64,000 nt of DNA from Prescottella agglutinans (lineage in GTDB: Bacteria > Actinomycetota > Actinomycetes > Mycobacteriales > Mycobacteriaceae). Position 1 is the first letter of the stretch. Each line of letters starts with the position of its first letter. The position numbers and the translations under genes are program-made. Location of the stretch: contig NZ_RKLP01000001.1 in the NCBI RefSeq assembly GCF_004011865.1, positions 186,001 to 250,000 on the forward strand, given 5' to 3'. The notes below the pieces were generated by a model, which worked only from the letters and a program-made list of their open reading frames with translations, was not told where the DNA came from and made no database searches. Positions 37,897 through 49,679 of this stretch are shown piece by piece.

Positions 37897-38562
37897 TCAG
37901 GCCGCGCCCTCGCCGAGATACGGAATCCACGTCGGGTGCACCTCGGTGGTGCTCGCCAGCAGACGCCAGTGCGGACCCGACGGCGGCACGAGTGCCGTGC
38001 GGAGCGTCCACCCCAGCTCGGCGAGCAGTTTGTCCGCTTTGCGGTGGTTGCACGGCGCGCAGCAGGCGACGCAGTTCTCCCATGTGTGTCCGCCGCCGCG
38101 GCTTCTCGGGACGACGTGGTCGATGGTCTCGGCCTTGTCGCCGCAGTAGCCGCACCGGAACCGGTCGCGGTGCATCAGCGCGGCCCGGGTCATCGGTATC
38201 CGGGTCCGGTACGGCACCCGCACGTAGTTGCGGAGCCGGATGACGGACGGGACCTGGAGCGCGTAGCCCTCGGAGTGGATGACCGGCCCCAGCGGGTCCT
38301 CGTGGACGGCGTCGGCCTTGTCACACACCATCAGCACGACCGCGCGGCGGGCGGGCAGGGCGGTGAGGGGTTCGAAGGTGGCATTGAGCAGCAGGACCCG
38401 GCGCTTGTTCCAGGTGGTCGGCGCGCCGCCCTGCGGTGAGATGAGTCCGGACGGCCCGGGCTCGGGGATGACGTGCAGCGGAAAAGCCCCCGACATGCGG
38501 TTATCCCGCACATCAGTGGGCACGAGTTGTCGGTGCGATCGCACGTTCTTTCGGTGTGTCAT
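37897..38562 (-). CDS. HNH endonuclease family protein
   Basis: 221 aa, with a C-terminal HNH nuclease domain. Zinc ligands are in RCGYC (Cys137, Cys140) and CCAPC, and the catalytic core is [19 protein letters not shown] (Asp149-His150, Asn163). The N-terminal half ([20 protein letters not shown]) is typical of this conserved actinobacterial HNH family (Rv2469c-like, from memory), whose cellular role is not established. The ATG at 38562 has GGAGG 4 nt upstream; the frame opens 49 codons earlier without support. It is divergent from glbO and not part of a restriction cassette. Confidence 0.9.
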   Translation of the reverse strand: MTHRKNVRSHRQLVPTDVRDNRMSGAFPLHVIPEPGPSGLISPQGGAPTTWNKRRVLLLNATFEPLTALPARRAVVLMVCDKADAVHEDPLGPVIHSEGYALQVPSVIRLRNYVRVPYRTRIPMTRAALMHRDRFRCGYCGDKAETIDHVVPRSRGGGHTWENCVACCAPCNHRKADKLLAELGWTLRTALVPPSGPHWRLLASTTEVHPTWIPYLGEGAA

Positions 38563-38720
38563 GCCACCTCCGCGAAGACTGCCCCAAGTTGACCACGGAT
38601 GATCGGGTCGCGCACACCCATTTCGGCGAAAAAATCGGCGCATACCGGGTGAACATCGGGCGGCACGCAGGCCCGGTGAACGGCGCGCAGTCGGCGGAGA
38701 CAGGCACAATGGAGCACGAC

Positions 38721-39128
38721 ATGACTGAGACGAACCACACGACGCAGCAGACCTTCTACGAGGCAGTGGGCGGAGCCGAGACGTTCCGCAAGCTCACCGC
38801 GCGGTTCTACGAGGAAGTGGCCAAGGACGAAGTGGTCCGGCCGCTGTACCCCGAGGAGGACCTCGGACCGGCCGAGCGGCGCATGCGCATGTTCCTCGAG
38901 CAGTACTGGGGCGGGCCCCGGACGTACTCCGAGGAGCGCGGGCATCCACGCCTGCGGATGCGGCACAACCCGTTCAAGATCGGGCCGATCGAGCGGGACG
39001 CGTGGCTGCGGTGCATGCACACGGCGATCGCGTCGATCGACGAGAAGACCCTCGACGAACCGCACCGCCGCGCCCTCGTCGACTACATGGAGATGGCCGC
39101 GGCGTCGATGGTCAACTCGCCGGTGTAG
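38721..39128 (+). CDS. glbO: Truncated haemoglobin O (group II)
   Basis: Haem protein for oxygen/NO or peroxide chemistry, found associated with the respiratory chain in mycobacteria; 135 aa. By comparison with M. tuberculosis GlbO (recalled), proximal His is His82 (RMRHNPF), Tyr B10 is Tyr30, Tyr CD1 is Tyr43 and Trp G8 is Trp95. The [19 protein letters not shown] segment is highly conserved. The ATG at 38721 follows GGAG at 6 nt; an ATG 12 nt earlier is also possible. Its neighbourhood with ctaJ/DUF5130 fits an aerobic-respiration role. Confidence 0.95.
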   Translation: MTETNHTTQQTFYEAVGGAETFRKLTARFYEEVAKDEVVRPLYPEEDLGPAERRMRMFLEQYWGGPRTYSEERGHPRLRMRHNPFKIGPIERDAWLRCMHTAIASIDEKTLDEPHRRALVDYMEMAAASMVNSPV

Positions 39129-39180
39129 CCGCGACACAGTTCCATACGCCTCTCCGGGCGCCCTCGATGCGGCACTATGA

Positions 39181-40788
39181 GTGACTGTGACCAGCCGTGA
39201 GGAGCAGTCCGCCAGCGCGCCGGCCGACGCACGTCCGTGGTGGTCGGACGCCGTCTTCTACCAGATCTATCCGCGGTCGTTCTCGGACTCGGGCGGCGAC
39301 GGCGTGGGCGACCTCGGCGGGGTGATCGACCGTCTGGGCTACCTCGAACTGCTGGGGGTGGACGCGCTGTGGCTCAGTCCGGTCATGCGGTCACCGATGG
39401 CCGATCACGGCTACGACGTGTCCGATCCGCGCGACATCGACCCGCTGTTCGGTGACCTCGCGACGATGGACGCGCTGATCGCCGCCGCGCACGCGCGCGG
39501 GATCCGGGTGACGATGGACCTCGTCCCGAACCACACCAGCGACGAGCACCCGTGGTTCCGGGAGGCCCTCGCGGCCGCACCCGGCGGCGACGCGCGCGAC
39601 CGCTACATCTTCCGCGACGGCCGCGGACCGGACGGTTCGCAGCCGCCCAACAACTGGCCGAGCGTCTTCGGTGGTCCCGCCTGGACCCGGATCACCGAAT
39701 CCGACGGCACCCCCGGACAGTGGTACCTGCACATCTTCGCCGCCGAGCAGCCCGATCTGAACTGGGACAATCCCGAGGTGTTCGCGGACCTGGGGCAGAC
39801 GCTGCGGTTCTGGCTGCAGCGCGGCATCGACGGGTTCCGGATCGACGTCGCGCACGGGATGGCCAAGCCCGAGGGCCTCCCCGACCACGACTGGGACACC
39901 AACGCCCTGCTCCGCAACGACGACGACGATCCGCGGTTCAACAATCCCGGCGTCCACGAGATCCACCGCGGCATCCACACGATCATGAACGAGTACCCGC
40001 ACGCGATGTCGGTCGGCGAGATCTGGGTGCGCGACAACGAGCGGTTCGGCGAGTACATCCGCCCCGACGAACTCCACCTGGGCTTCAACTTCCGCCTCGC
40101 CGAGACCTCGTTCGACGCCGACGCGGTGCGGGCGGCCGTCGAGAACTCCCTCGACGCCGTGGCCCGGGTCGGCGGCACGCCCACGTGGACGCTGTCGAAT
40201 CACGACGTCGAGCGGGAGGTGACCCGGTACGGCGGCGGCGACCGCGGCGTCGCCCGCGCCCGCGCGATGGCGCTCGTCGAACTCGCGCTGCCGGGCGCGT
40301 CGTTCATCTACAACGGCGCCGAACTGGGACTGCCGAACGTGGACCTGCCGGACGCGGTCCTGCAGGACCCGGTGTGGGAGCGGTCGGGGCACACCGAGCG
40401 CGGCCGGGACGGCTGTCGGGTGCCGCTGCCGTGGGAGGGGGCGCACCCACCGTTCGGCTTCTCGACGTCCCCGGACACGTGGCTGCCGATCCCGCCGGAG
40501 TGGGCGCAGTCGACCGTCGAGGCGCAGCTCGAGGATGTCGGTTCGACGTTGTCGCTGTACCGTTCGGCCCTCGAACTGCGCGCCACGCTGCCGGAGTGCA
40601 CGGGTGACGACATCGCCTGGTACGGAAGCCCTCCCGGATGTTTCGCGTTCCGCCGCCCGGGCGGGCTGATCTGCGTGCTGAACTCGACCGACGAACCGAT
40701 CGAGCTGCCGTCCGGCACGGTCGTCATCGCGAGCCGCCCACTCGCCGACGGGTTGCTGCCCGCCGACTCCGCGGCCTGGCTGATCTGA
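39181..40788 (+). CDS. aglA: GH13 alpha-glucosidase / alpha-amylase family
   Basis: Retaining alpha-glucosidase of family GH13; 535 aa. FYQIYPRSFSDSGGDGVGDL near the N-terminus and the DLVPNHTSDEHPWF motif are family signatures. The nucleophile is about Asp222 (GFRIDVAHG), the acid/base about Glu280 (VGEIWV), and the stabilising residue about Asp342 (LSNHDVE). No signal peptide, so probably cytoplasmic, acting on maltose, trehalose or oligosaccharides. The GTG at 39181 is taken; a GTG at 39187 is equally possible. It follows glbO as in M. tuberculosis (Rv2471, from memory). Confidence 0.92.
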   Translation: MTVTSREEQSASAPADARPWWSDAVFYQIYPRSFSDSGGDGVGDLGGVIDRLGYLELLGVDALWLSPVMRSPMADHGYDVSDPRDIDPLFGDLATMDALIAAAHARGIRVTMDLVPNHTSDEHPWFREALAAAPGGDARDRYIFRDGRGPDGSQPPNNWPSVFGGPAWTRITESDGTPGQWYLHIFAAEQPDLNWDNPEVFADLGQTLRFWLQRGIDGFRIDVAHGMAKPEGLPDHDWDTNALLRNDDDDPRFNNPGVHEIHRGIHTIMNEYPHAMSVGEIWVRDNERFGEYIRPDELHLGFNFRLAETSFDADAVRAAVENSLDAVARVGGTPTWTLSNHDVEREVTRYGGGDRGVARARAMALVELALPGASFIYNGAELGLPNVDLPDAVLQDPVWERSGHTERGRDGCRVPLPWEGAHPPFGFSTSPDTWLPIPPEWAQSTVEAQLEDVGSTLSLYRSALELRATLPECTGDDIAWYGSPPGCFAFRRPGGLICVLNSTDEPIELPSGTVVIASRPLADGLLPADSAAWLI

Positions 40789-40921
40789 CCCGGAGACCTC
40801 CCGCACAGCGGGAGAAACGATTTCGCCGCCCTTCGCACGCTTCCTAGGGTCGTGGGCGCGCCGTGCCCCGAGGCACACACCTCGGCCGGCGGCTCCCCCA
40901 CGCACCTTCAGGAGATCCGCG

Positions 40922-43412
<2,491 letters not shown>

Positions 43413-43430
43413 AACTCGTCGACGCCCCCG

Positions 43431-43480
43431 CGTCACGGTCCGTCGCCGTACCCGGACGGGTACGGCGACGGACCGTGACG
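43431..43480. terminator. Bidirectional terminator between SDR and hydrolase genes
   Basis: A perfect 23-bp stem (43431-43453 with 43458-43480) and GGAC loop between the convergent SDR and alpha/beta-hydrolase genes. One of the longest perfect hairpins in the window; no T tract. Confidence 0.88.
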
Positions 43481-43517
43481 CCTGCGGTGCGGCCCGCCCA
43501 CCGCGGGCGCCGCCGCG

Positions 43518-44345
43518 TCAGGCGGTCCCGCTCCAGAAGTCGACCAGCACCTTCGTCAGCTCCTCGGGCCTCTCCTCGTTCGGCGTGTGGGCGGCCCCGG
43601 CGATGGTCTCGAACTTCACGCCGAGCCGGGCCGCGGCGTCGGCCTGGACGTCCACCGGAATGACGTCGTTCTCGCCCGCGACGACCAGGATCGGCAGACC
43701 GGTCGCGGCCAGCTCCTCGACGCGGTCCGGTTCGGCGCTCATGGTGAGGGCGATGCCGGCGATGTTCGCGGTCCTGGTGACCATGATCCGGTTGTGCAGG
43801 AACTCCTTGACCGGCGCCGGGAAGATCTCCTCGAAGGCCCCGAACATGGCCTTCCACAGCGCCTCGTTGCCGCCCTCCCACAGCAGCTCCGGGATCTGCC
43901 CGACGTCCACGGCCACGCCGAGGTTCTGCCCGTTCGGCGGCGAGTCGAGGATCACGTAGTCCAGGAAGCGCGCCGGGTCGTTCAGCACGGCGGCCCGGGT
44001 GACGAGGCCACCGAAGCTGTGCCCGAGGAGGTGGACCTTCTCGTCGGGTGCCACCGCGTCGAGCACCTCGGCGAGGTCGAGGGCGAACTTGGCGATCGTG
44101 TACTCGCCCACCGCGTCGGGGCCGTCCGGTCCGTCCGAGTCGTACTGGCCGAGCTGCGAATACGAGATCAGGCGGTAGCCGGCGGCCGTGACGAACGGCG
44201 CCATCGGGAGGAAGTCCTCCCGGGACCCGGTGAAGCCGGGAACCATGACGACGGTGCCCTTGGTCTCGACACCGGCTTCGGGTGTCGCCTCGAAGTAGGA
44301 CAGGTCACCACGGGAGATCGTGATGCGGGACAGATTGACGCTCAT
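43518..44345 (-). CDS. Alpha/beta hydrolase
   Basis: 275-aa cytoplasmic hydrolase. HLLGHSFGGLVTRAAV places the nucleophile at Ser110, VVMVPGFTGSREDFLP forms the oxyanion-hole region, and VVAGENDVIPVDV (Asp) and AGAAHTPNEERPEE (His) complete the triad. The ATG at 44343-44345 has AGGAGGGA about 8 nt upstream; the frame opens 54 codons earlier, into a region without a ribosome-binding site. It lies 47 nt downstream of the beta-glucosidase on the same strand, so probably an operon. Substrate unknown; ester, lactone or C-C hydrolase activity are all possible. Confidence 0.87.
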   Translation of the reverse strand: MSVNLSRITISRGDLSYFEATPEAGVETKGTVVMVPGFTGSREDFLPMAPFVTAAGYRLISYSQLGQYDSDGPDGPDAVGEYTIAKFALDLAEVLDAVAPDEKVHLLGHSFGGLVTRAAVLNDPARFLDYVILDSPPNGQNLGVAVDVGQIPELLWEGGNEALWKAMFGAFEEIFPAPVKEFLHNRIMVTRTANIAGIALTMSAEPDRVEELAATGLPILVVAGENDVIPVDVQADAAARLGVKFETIAGAAHTPNEERPEELTKVLVDFWSGTA

Positions 44346-44392
44346 GGGAGTTCCCTCCTGGTTGGGGTTCGACGTCACTGCGGACGGCGGTG

Positions 44393-46867
44393 TCAGAGGC
44401 CCCCGGCGCGTGCGGCCGAGTCCTTCAGTTCGATCCGAGTCGTCAGCCGACGATCGGTGGCCGAGCGCGCCGCGACCAGCGTTCGTGCCCCGCCGACGAC
44501 CCGCCACGCCGACGCCGACTCGTCCCAGCGCGCGAAGGTCCTGCGGTCCACGGTGATCCGCGCTGTCGCGGTGTCACCCGCGTCGGCCGTCACCGCGTCG
44601 AAGCCGACGAATCGCAGCGGGTCGTTCCCGCCGGCGCCCTCGCCGCCGACGTAGAGCTGGACGACCTCGCGTCCGGTGCGTCCGCCGGTGTTCCGGACGG
44701 ACACCTCGACCGTGAACGCGCCCGAATCGGTTTCCGCGGCGGAGATTCCCTCGTACTCCCACGCGGTGTAGCCGAGACCGTGGCCGAACGGGTAGGCCGG
44801 GAGAACCGCGGCCTGCTCGTAGGCGCGGTACCCGACAGTCGAGCCCTCGGCGTAGTCGATGACGCCGTCGACCGGCCGCGTCGACAGCACCGGCGCGTCG
44901 GCACCGACCGCGGGGAAGGTCGTGGGCAGCCGGCCGCCGGGCTCGACGACACCGATCAGCGCGTCGGCGATCGCGTGGCCGCCTTCCTGGCCCGGCAGCC
45001 AGGCCCACAGCACCGCCGCGACCTCGTCGCGCCAGGGCATCTCGACCGGCGCGCCGGCGTTCACGATCACGATCGTCTGCGGATTCACCGCGGCCACCGC
45101 CGACACCAGCTCGTCCTGCCGACCGGGCAGCCGCAGATCTTCGCGGTCGAAGCCCTCGCTCTCCACCTCCTCGGTGGTGCCAACGAAGACCAGGGCGGCG
45201 TCGGCGTTCCGCGCCGCCTCCACGGCGGCGGCGAACGCGTCGTCCGACGCCGCGCGCGGACCACCGTGGTTCAGGCCGAACATCACCATCGGGAAGCTGG
45301 GGACGGCCGCACGCATCTCGACCGCGACCGCCCCGGCGCCCAGCTCCGCCGAGACGCGCTGCTCCGCCGGCTTGACCAGATTCTCGATCAGGTCGTCGGC
45401 ACCGGTGAGCGAGATCGTGTGCGGCGCGGCCGCGCCGATGCTCAGGGTGTACTGTCCGGCGCCGGACACCGAGAACTGGTGTGTGCCGGCGTCGGTCACG
45501 GTCAGGTCGGTGCGCACGCGGACCTCGGCGGTGCCCTCCGGCAGGGTGCCCATGAACACGAGCCGGGACGAGAGCCGGCGCTCGGTGCCGAGAACAGCGC
45601 CGTCGGCCGACACGAAGTCGACTCGGAAGCCCGGCTCACCGGTCTCCGGGTCGCGGGCGACGTCGGCCGGGATGGCCGGGAGGATGCGCTGCGTGGACAC
45701 GCCTTCCCGGTAGTCGATCTCGACCGCGTCGCCGAACGCCGCGCGCAGCCCGGCAAGCGGACTGACCACGTGCGCCGGGTTGACGTGCGCGGAGCCGCCC
45801 CCCTGAGCCGTCAGCAGCGCGGCGTTCGGGCCGAGCACGGCGACGCGTCCCAGCGACGCCGGAACCAGCGGCAGCACGCCACTCTCGTTGCGCAACACGA
45901 CCATCGCGCGCGCCGCGATGTCCCGCAGCTGCTCGCACGCGTCGGCCGGGGTGGTCGACGGGCCGGGGCCGTCGAAGCCGTCCAGGTGTCCGGTGCGAGC
46001 GGAGAGTCGCAGCACGCGCAGCACCTTGTCGTCGACGACGCTCTCGGCGACCTCGCCCGCGCGGACCGCGGCGACGAGCGCCTCGTTCCACGGGCTCTGC
46101 GGCCCCGGCATCGCGACGTCGAGGCCGGCGTTCGCCGATGCCGCCGTCGAGCGGGTGGCGAACCAGTCGGACACGACCGCGCCGTCGAATCCCAGTTCCT
46201 CCTTGAGGACTCCGGTGAGCAGTCGCCGATTGTCGGTCAGGCTCGCGCCGTTGACCGAGTTGTACGAGGCCATGACGGACCAGGCGCCCGCCCGGACGCC
46301 GGCCTCGAAGGGCACCAGATAGACCTCGCGCAGGGTCTTCTCGGAGATCCGCGCGTCGTACGTCATGCGTTCGGTCTCGGACTCGTTCCCGATGTAGTGC
46401 TTGATCGTCACCGCCACCCCGGCGCCCTGGACACCGGAGACGAAGCCCGCCACGGTCGCGGCGGTCAGCAGCGGGTCCTCGGAGTAGCACTCGAAGTGCC
46501 GGCCCCCGAGCGGCGAGCGGTGCAGGTTGATGTTCGGGGCGAGCAGCCACCCGACACCCTTGTCCCGAGCCTGGGCGCCCATGAGGGCTCCCGCACGCTC
46601 GACCTGCTCCGGGTCCCACATGGCGGACAGCGCCGAGGGGTTCGGGAACAGGAGGCTGGTGTCCCGCTCGTCCCAGGTCGTGCCGCGGACACCGTTGGGG
46701 CCGTCCGAGAGCCGGATCTTCCGCAGACCAATCTTCTCGATCGCGTCGAGGGACCAGAAGTCCGCACCCGTCAGTAGCCCGACCTTCTCCTCCAGCGTCA
46801 GTTCGTCGAGGAGCTCGGCCAGCCTCTCCTCGTCCACCGCATTCGCATCGTCTCGGGGGCTGTTCAC
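44393..46867 (-). CDS. GH3 beta-glucosidase with PA14-like insert
   Basis: An 824-aa glycoside hydrolase family 3 enzyme. The N-terminal barrel has the nucleophile at about Asp234 (GAVVSDWFAT) and the KHYIGNESETERM motif. A PA14-like beta domain is inserted around 400-540, before the rest of the C-terminal sandwich (AALVFVGTTEEVESEGFDRE) and a fibronectin-III-like end (EVSVRNTGGRTGREVVQLYV). No signal peptide. The GTG at 46867 has AAGGAG 8 nt upstream; GTG and TTG codons just before it are too close to that site. It is divergent from a TetR gene that probably controls it. It may release glucose or rhamnose from glycosides or glycosylated sterols. Confidence 0.9.
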   Translation of the reverse strand: MNSPRDDANAVDEERLAELLDELTLEEKVGLLTGADFWSLDAIEKIGLRKIRLSDGPNGVRGTTWDERDTSLLFPNPSALSAMWDPEQVERAGALMGAQARDKGVGWLLAPNINLHRSPLGGRHFECYSEDPLLTAATVAGFVSGVQGAGVAVTIKHYIGNESETERMTYDARISEKTLREVYLVPFEAGVRAGAWSVMASYNSVNGASLTDNRRLLTGVLKEELGFDGAVVSDWFATRSTAASANAGLDVAMPGPQSPWNEALVAAVRAGEVAESVVDDKVLRVLRLSARTGHLDGFDGPGPSTTPADACEQLRDIAARAMVVLRNESGVLPLVPASLGRVAVLGPNAALLTAQGGGSAHVNPAHVVSPLAGLRAAFGDAVEIDYREGVSTQRILPAIPADVARDPETGEPGFRVDFVSADGAVLGTERRLSSRLVFMGTLPEGTAEVRVRTDLTVTDAGTHQFSVSGAGQYTLSIGAAAPHTISLTGADDLIENLVKPAEQRVSAELGAGAVAVEMRAAVPSFPMVMFGLNHGGPRAASDDAFAAAVEAARNADAALVFVGTTEEVESEGFDREDLRLPGRQDELVSAVAAVNPQTIVIVNAGAPVEMPWRDEVAAVLWAWLPGQEGGHAIADALIGVVEPGGRLPTTFPAVGADAPVLSTRPVDGVIDYAEGSTVGYRAYEQAAVLPAYPFGHGLGYTAWEYEGISAAETDSGAFTVEVSVRNTGGRTGREVVQLYVGGEGAGGNDPLRFVGFDAVTADAGDTATARITVDRRTFARWDESASAWRVVGGARTLVAARSATDRRLTTRIELKDSAARAGGL

Positions 46868-46957
46868 AACCAACACTCCTTCGTTCCGTCACGCGGACCG
46901 GGTCTGTTCGACCGTCGGAATCGAGGCTAACCGCAAATACCGAGTAGCTATTAGGTT

Positions 46958-46976
46958 TGTTATCTCGCTGTTATCT
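46958..46976. promoter_or_regulatory. Direct repeats in the GH3/TetR divergent promoter
   Basis: TGTTATCT occurs at 46958-46965 and again at 46969-46976, start to start 11 bp, about one helical turn. They lie in the only AT-rich stretch of the region, between divergent GH3 and TetR genes. A candidate TetR operator or overlapping promoter elements. Confidence 0.5.
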
Positions 46977-46985
46977 TTGTCCTCC

Positions 46986-46991
46986 TAGAGT
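46986..46991 (+). promoter_or_regulatory. Candidate -10 box for leaderless TetR gene
   Basis: TAGAGT, then 6 nt, then the GTG at 46998. No Shine-Dalgarno sequence is present before this GTG. Confidence 0.45.
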
Positions 46992-46997
46992 GAGACC

Positions 46998-47654
46998 GTG
47001 ACCACTCGTGAAGAGGCCGGAGATGCCGCCGTCCGGCCCCGACGAGGCGGCAGTTACGCCGTCGGCCGGGCGCGGCGAGCCCGGATACTGCACATCGCGA
47101 TGGAGGAGTTCGCCGAGAACGGCTACCGCGGCGCCTCGCTCGCCCGGATCGCCGAGCGCGCGGAACTCTCCCAGCCCGGGCTGCTGCACCACTTCCGCAC
47201 CAAGGACGAGTTGCTGGCCGCCACACTCGACCTGCGCGACGAGATGGACGCCGCGCGCTTCACCGACACCGACGGCGCGCCGCTGACCGGCGTCGCCGCG
47301 ATGGAGGCCCTCGCCGACCTGGTCGAGCGAAATCAGCACGTCCCCGGACTGGTCCAGCTGTTCACCGTCCTCAGCGCCGAATCCGTCACCGCCGATCACC
47401 CGGCCCACGACTGGGCCCGCAACCGCTACCGGCGCATTCGGGAGTTCATCGCGGGCGGCATCCGCGGCGGGATCACGTCCGGCGAGTTCCGGCCCGACGT
47501 CGACCCCGAGGCACACGCGTTCCGACTCGTCGCCATCATGGACGGCCTCCAACAGCAGTGGCTGCTGGACACCGAAGCGGTCGACATGGCCGCGGTGTTC
47601 GGGGCGTATCTGCGCGAGACGCTGGACGCGATCCGGGCCAGGCCGGCTACGTAG
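46998..47654 (+). CDS. TetR family transcriptional regulator
   Basis: 218-aa repressor with an HTH at about 25-70 (RILHIAMEEFAENGYRGASL, AELSQPGLLHHFRTKDELL). The C-terminal ligand domain is of the type found beside glycoside-hydrolase or steroid genes. It is divergent from the GH3 gene and is followed after 44 nt by a P450 gene on the same strand, so either could be its target. The GTG start is supported by a TAGAGT hexamer 6 nt upstream. Confidence 0.88.
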   Translation: MTTREEAGDAAVRPRRGGSYAVGRARRARILHIAMEEFAENGYRGASLARIAERAELSQPGLLHHFRTKDELLAATLDLRDEMDAARFTDTDGAPLTGVAAMEALADLVERNQHVPGLVQLFTVLSAESVTADHPAHDWARNRYRRIREFIAGGIRGGITSGEFRPDVDPEAHAFRLVAIMDGLQQQWLLDTEAVDMAAVFGAYLRETLDAIRARPAT

Positions 47655-47663
47655 ACGCAGGCA

Positions 47664-47669
47664 TTGACA
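47664..47669 (+). promoter_or_regulatory. Candidate -35 box of the P450 gene
   Basis: TTGACA, a perfect -35 hexamer, lies 30 nt upstream of the P450 ATG, just after the TetR stop. No good -10 could be assigned. GTGA-N6-TCAC (47676-47689) overlaps the expected promoter and could be an operator half-site pair. Confidence 0.4.
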
Positions 47670-47698
47670 AAAGTAGTGATCTGTCTCACCTTTGAGGC

Positions 47699-48931
47699 AT
47701 GACGACGACAATGTCCGGCAGTGCGGCCTACGTCCCCCGTTCCGGCGCGTCGTGGCGGGACCCGTGGCCGATGTACGCGGCACTACGCGACCACGACCCC
47801 GTCCACAACGTCGTGCCCGAACAGGCCCCCGCGGACGACTACTGGGTGCTCACCCGACACGCCGACGTGTACGCCGCGGCGCGCGACGCGGACACCTTCT
47901 CGTCCGCCGAAGGCCTGACGATGACCTACGGCGAACTCGACAAGATCGGTCTGCGCGACAATCCGCCGCTGGTGATGCTCGACCCGCCGGTGCACACCCA
48001 GTTCCGCCGACTGGTCGCGCGGGGCTTCACGCCCCGCCAGGTGGAGGCCGTCGAACCGGAGGTGCGCCGCTTCGTCGTCGAACGCCTCGAGAGTCTGCGG
48101 GCCGCGGGGTCGGGCGACATCGTCACCGAACTGTTCAAGCCGCTCCCGAGCATGGTCGTCGCGCACTACCTCGGTGTCCCGCCGGAGGACCGCGGCCGGT
48201 TCGACGGCTGGACGGAGGCGATCGTCGCGGCCAACGCCAGCGGCGATCCGCTCGCGGCGCAGACCGCGGTGGTCGAACTCATGACCTACTTCGGCGGCCT
48301 GATCGAGCGGCGCACGGCCGAGGCCGCCGCCGGCAACGCGGGCGACGACACGATCTCGCACCTCGTCGCCGCCGGCGTGGGCGCGGACGGCGACGTCTCG
48401 GGCCTGCTGTCCATTCTCGGATTCGCGTTCACGATGGTCACCGGCGGCAACGACACCACCACCGGGATGCTCGGCGGCGCGGTGCAACTGCTGACCCAGC
48501 GCCGCGACCAGCGGCAGTTGCTGCTGGACGACCCCGGGCTGATCCCCGGCGCGATCGAGGAGTTGCTGCGGCTCACCTCCCCCGTCCAGGGACTGGCCCG
48601 CACCACCACCCGCGACGTCACCGTCGAGGACGTGACGATTCCCGCCGGCCGCAAGGTGCTGCTGGTGTACGGCTCCGCGAACCGTGATCCACGCGTGTAC
48701 GGCGCCGACTCCGAAGAACTCGACGTGCTCCGCAACCCGCGGCAGATCATGACGTTCAGCAACGGCAACCACCACTGCCTGGGCGCGGCCGCCGCGCGCA
48801 TGCAGGCGCGGGTGGCGCTCGAGGAGTTGCTGGCCCGCTGCCCGGACTTCGACGTCGACATCGAGGGGGTCGAGTACGCCGCCGGAAACTACGTCCGCCG
48901 CCCCGTCCACGTTCCGTTCCACGCCGGATGA
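47699..48931 (+). CDS. Cytochrome P450
   Basis: A 410-aa bacterial class I P450. The haem ligand is about Cys360 in FSNGNHHCLGAAAARMQA. The I-helix oxygen-activation motif is GGNDTTT, and the K-helix is EELLR. The sequence EGLTMTYGELDKIGLRDNPP and the MLDPPVHTQFRRLVARGF motif are typical of actinobacterial CYPs. No ferredoxin or ferredoxin-reductase gene is adjacent. The stop overlaps the next TetR start (ATGA), suggesting a regulator-enzyme pair. Substrate unknown; fatty acid, steroid or terpenoid hydroxylation is plausible. Confidence 0.93.
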   Translation: MTTTMSGSAAYVPRSGASWRDPWPMYAALRDHDPVHNVVPEQAPADDYWVLTRHADVYAAARDADTFSSAEGLTMTYGELDKIGLRDNPPLVMLDPPVHTQFRRLVARGFTPRQVEAVEPEVRRFVVERLESLRAAGSGDIVTELFKPLPSMVVAHYLGVPPEDRGRFDGWTEAIVAANASGDPLAAQTAVVELMTYFGGLIERRTAEAAAGNAGDDTISHLVAAGVGADGDVSGLLSILGFAFTMVTGGNDTTTGMLGGAVQLLTQRRDQRQLLLDDPGLIPGAIEELLRLTSPVQGLARTTTRDVTVEDVTIPAGRKVLLVYGSANRDPRVYGADSEELDVLRNPRQIMTFSNGNHHCLGAAAARMQARVALEELLARCPDFDVDIEGVEYAAGNYVRRPVHVPFHAG

Positions 48932-49536
48932 CCATGACCCCCAACGCATCCGGCGCCTGGCTCAGCGACGAGCGCACCGAAGCGGCGGCCGAGAAGATCC
49001 TCGACGCCGCCGCCGCGCTGTTCGTCGAGCGCGGCGTCTCGACGACGGGCATGGCCGAGGTGGCGAAGGCGGCCGGCTGTTCGCGCGCGACGCTGTACCG
49101 GTACTTCGAGAACCGCCGGGCCCTGCACCGCGCGTTCGTGCACCGCGAGGCACGCAAGCTCGGCGAGCAGATCGCCGCCACCGTGGAACCGCTCACCGAG
49201 CCGCACGAGAGGCTCACCGAGGCCGTGCTCATGGCGGTCCGCGAGGTCCGGTCGACGCCGACACTGGCCGCGTGGTTCGGCCTCGGCGACGCGGGCCTGG
49301 CATCGGAACTCGCGAGCACGTCGGAGGTGATCGAGGTGCTCGGCACGTCGTTCCTCGCCGACGTCTGGCACGCCGACGACGTCGAGATCGTCCGCCGCGC
49401 ACGGTGGCTGGTACGGGCGATCGTCTCCCTGCTCACCGTCCCGGGAACCGACGCCGACGACGAGCGCGCGATGGTCGAGCAGTTCCTGGTGCCGGCGGTG
49501 CTACCCCCCGAGGGGACGCGGGCCGGTACCCGGTGA
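48928..49536 (+). CDS. TetR family transcriptional regulator (P450-linked)
   Basis: 202-aa regulator with a clear HTH at about 20-66 (KILDAAAALFVERGVSTTGM, GCSRATLYRYFENRRALHRA). The ATG overlaps the P450 stop by 4 nt, so the two are translated together and the regulator probably controls the P450 operon itself. It resembles regulators found next to CYP genes in mycobacteria and rhodococci. The 143 nt that follow (49537-49679) show no gene. Confidence 0.9.
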   Translation: MTMTPNASGAWLSDERTEAAAEKILDAAAALFVERGVSTTGMAEVAKAAGCSRATLYRYFENRRALHRAFVHREARKLGEQIAATVEPLTEPHERLTEAVLMAVREVRSTPTLAAWFGLGDAGLASELASTSEVIEVLGTSFLADVWHADDVEIVRRARWLVRAIVSLLTVPGTDADDERAMVEQFLVPAVLPPEGTRAGTR

Positions 49537-49679
49537 GACGACGGCGGTATGTCGCCTTCACCGGACTTCGCGGCCGACCTCGACACGCACCCGGTCGCCC
49601 GGAGCCGTAACGGATCTGGTGGCGCCTGCGGATAAACGAATGCGGCGGACGTCGCGGTACCGGATCAAGGGGAGTGATC

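Noticed and set aside
40789-40921. KstR-type operator before the KstD-like gene
   Set aside because: No AAC-N2-GTT-type dyad was found in this gap by eye.
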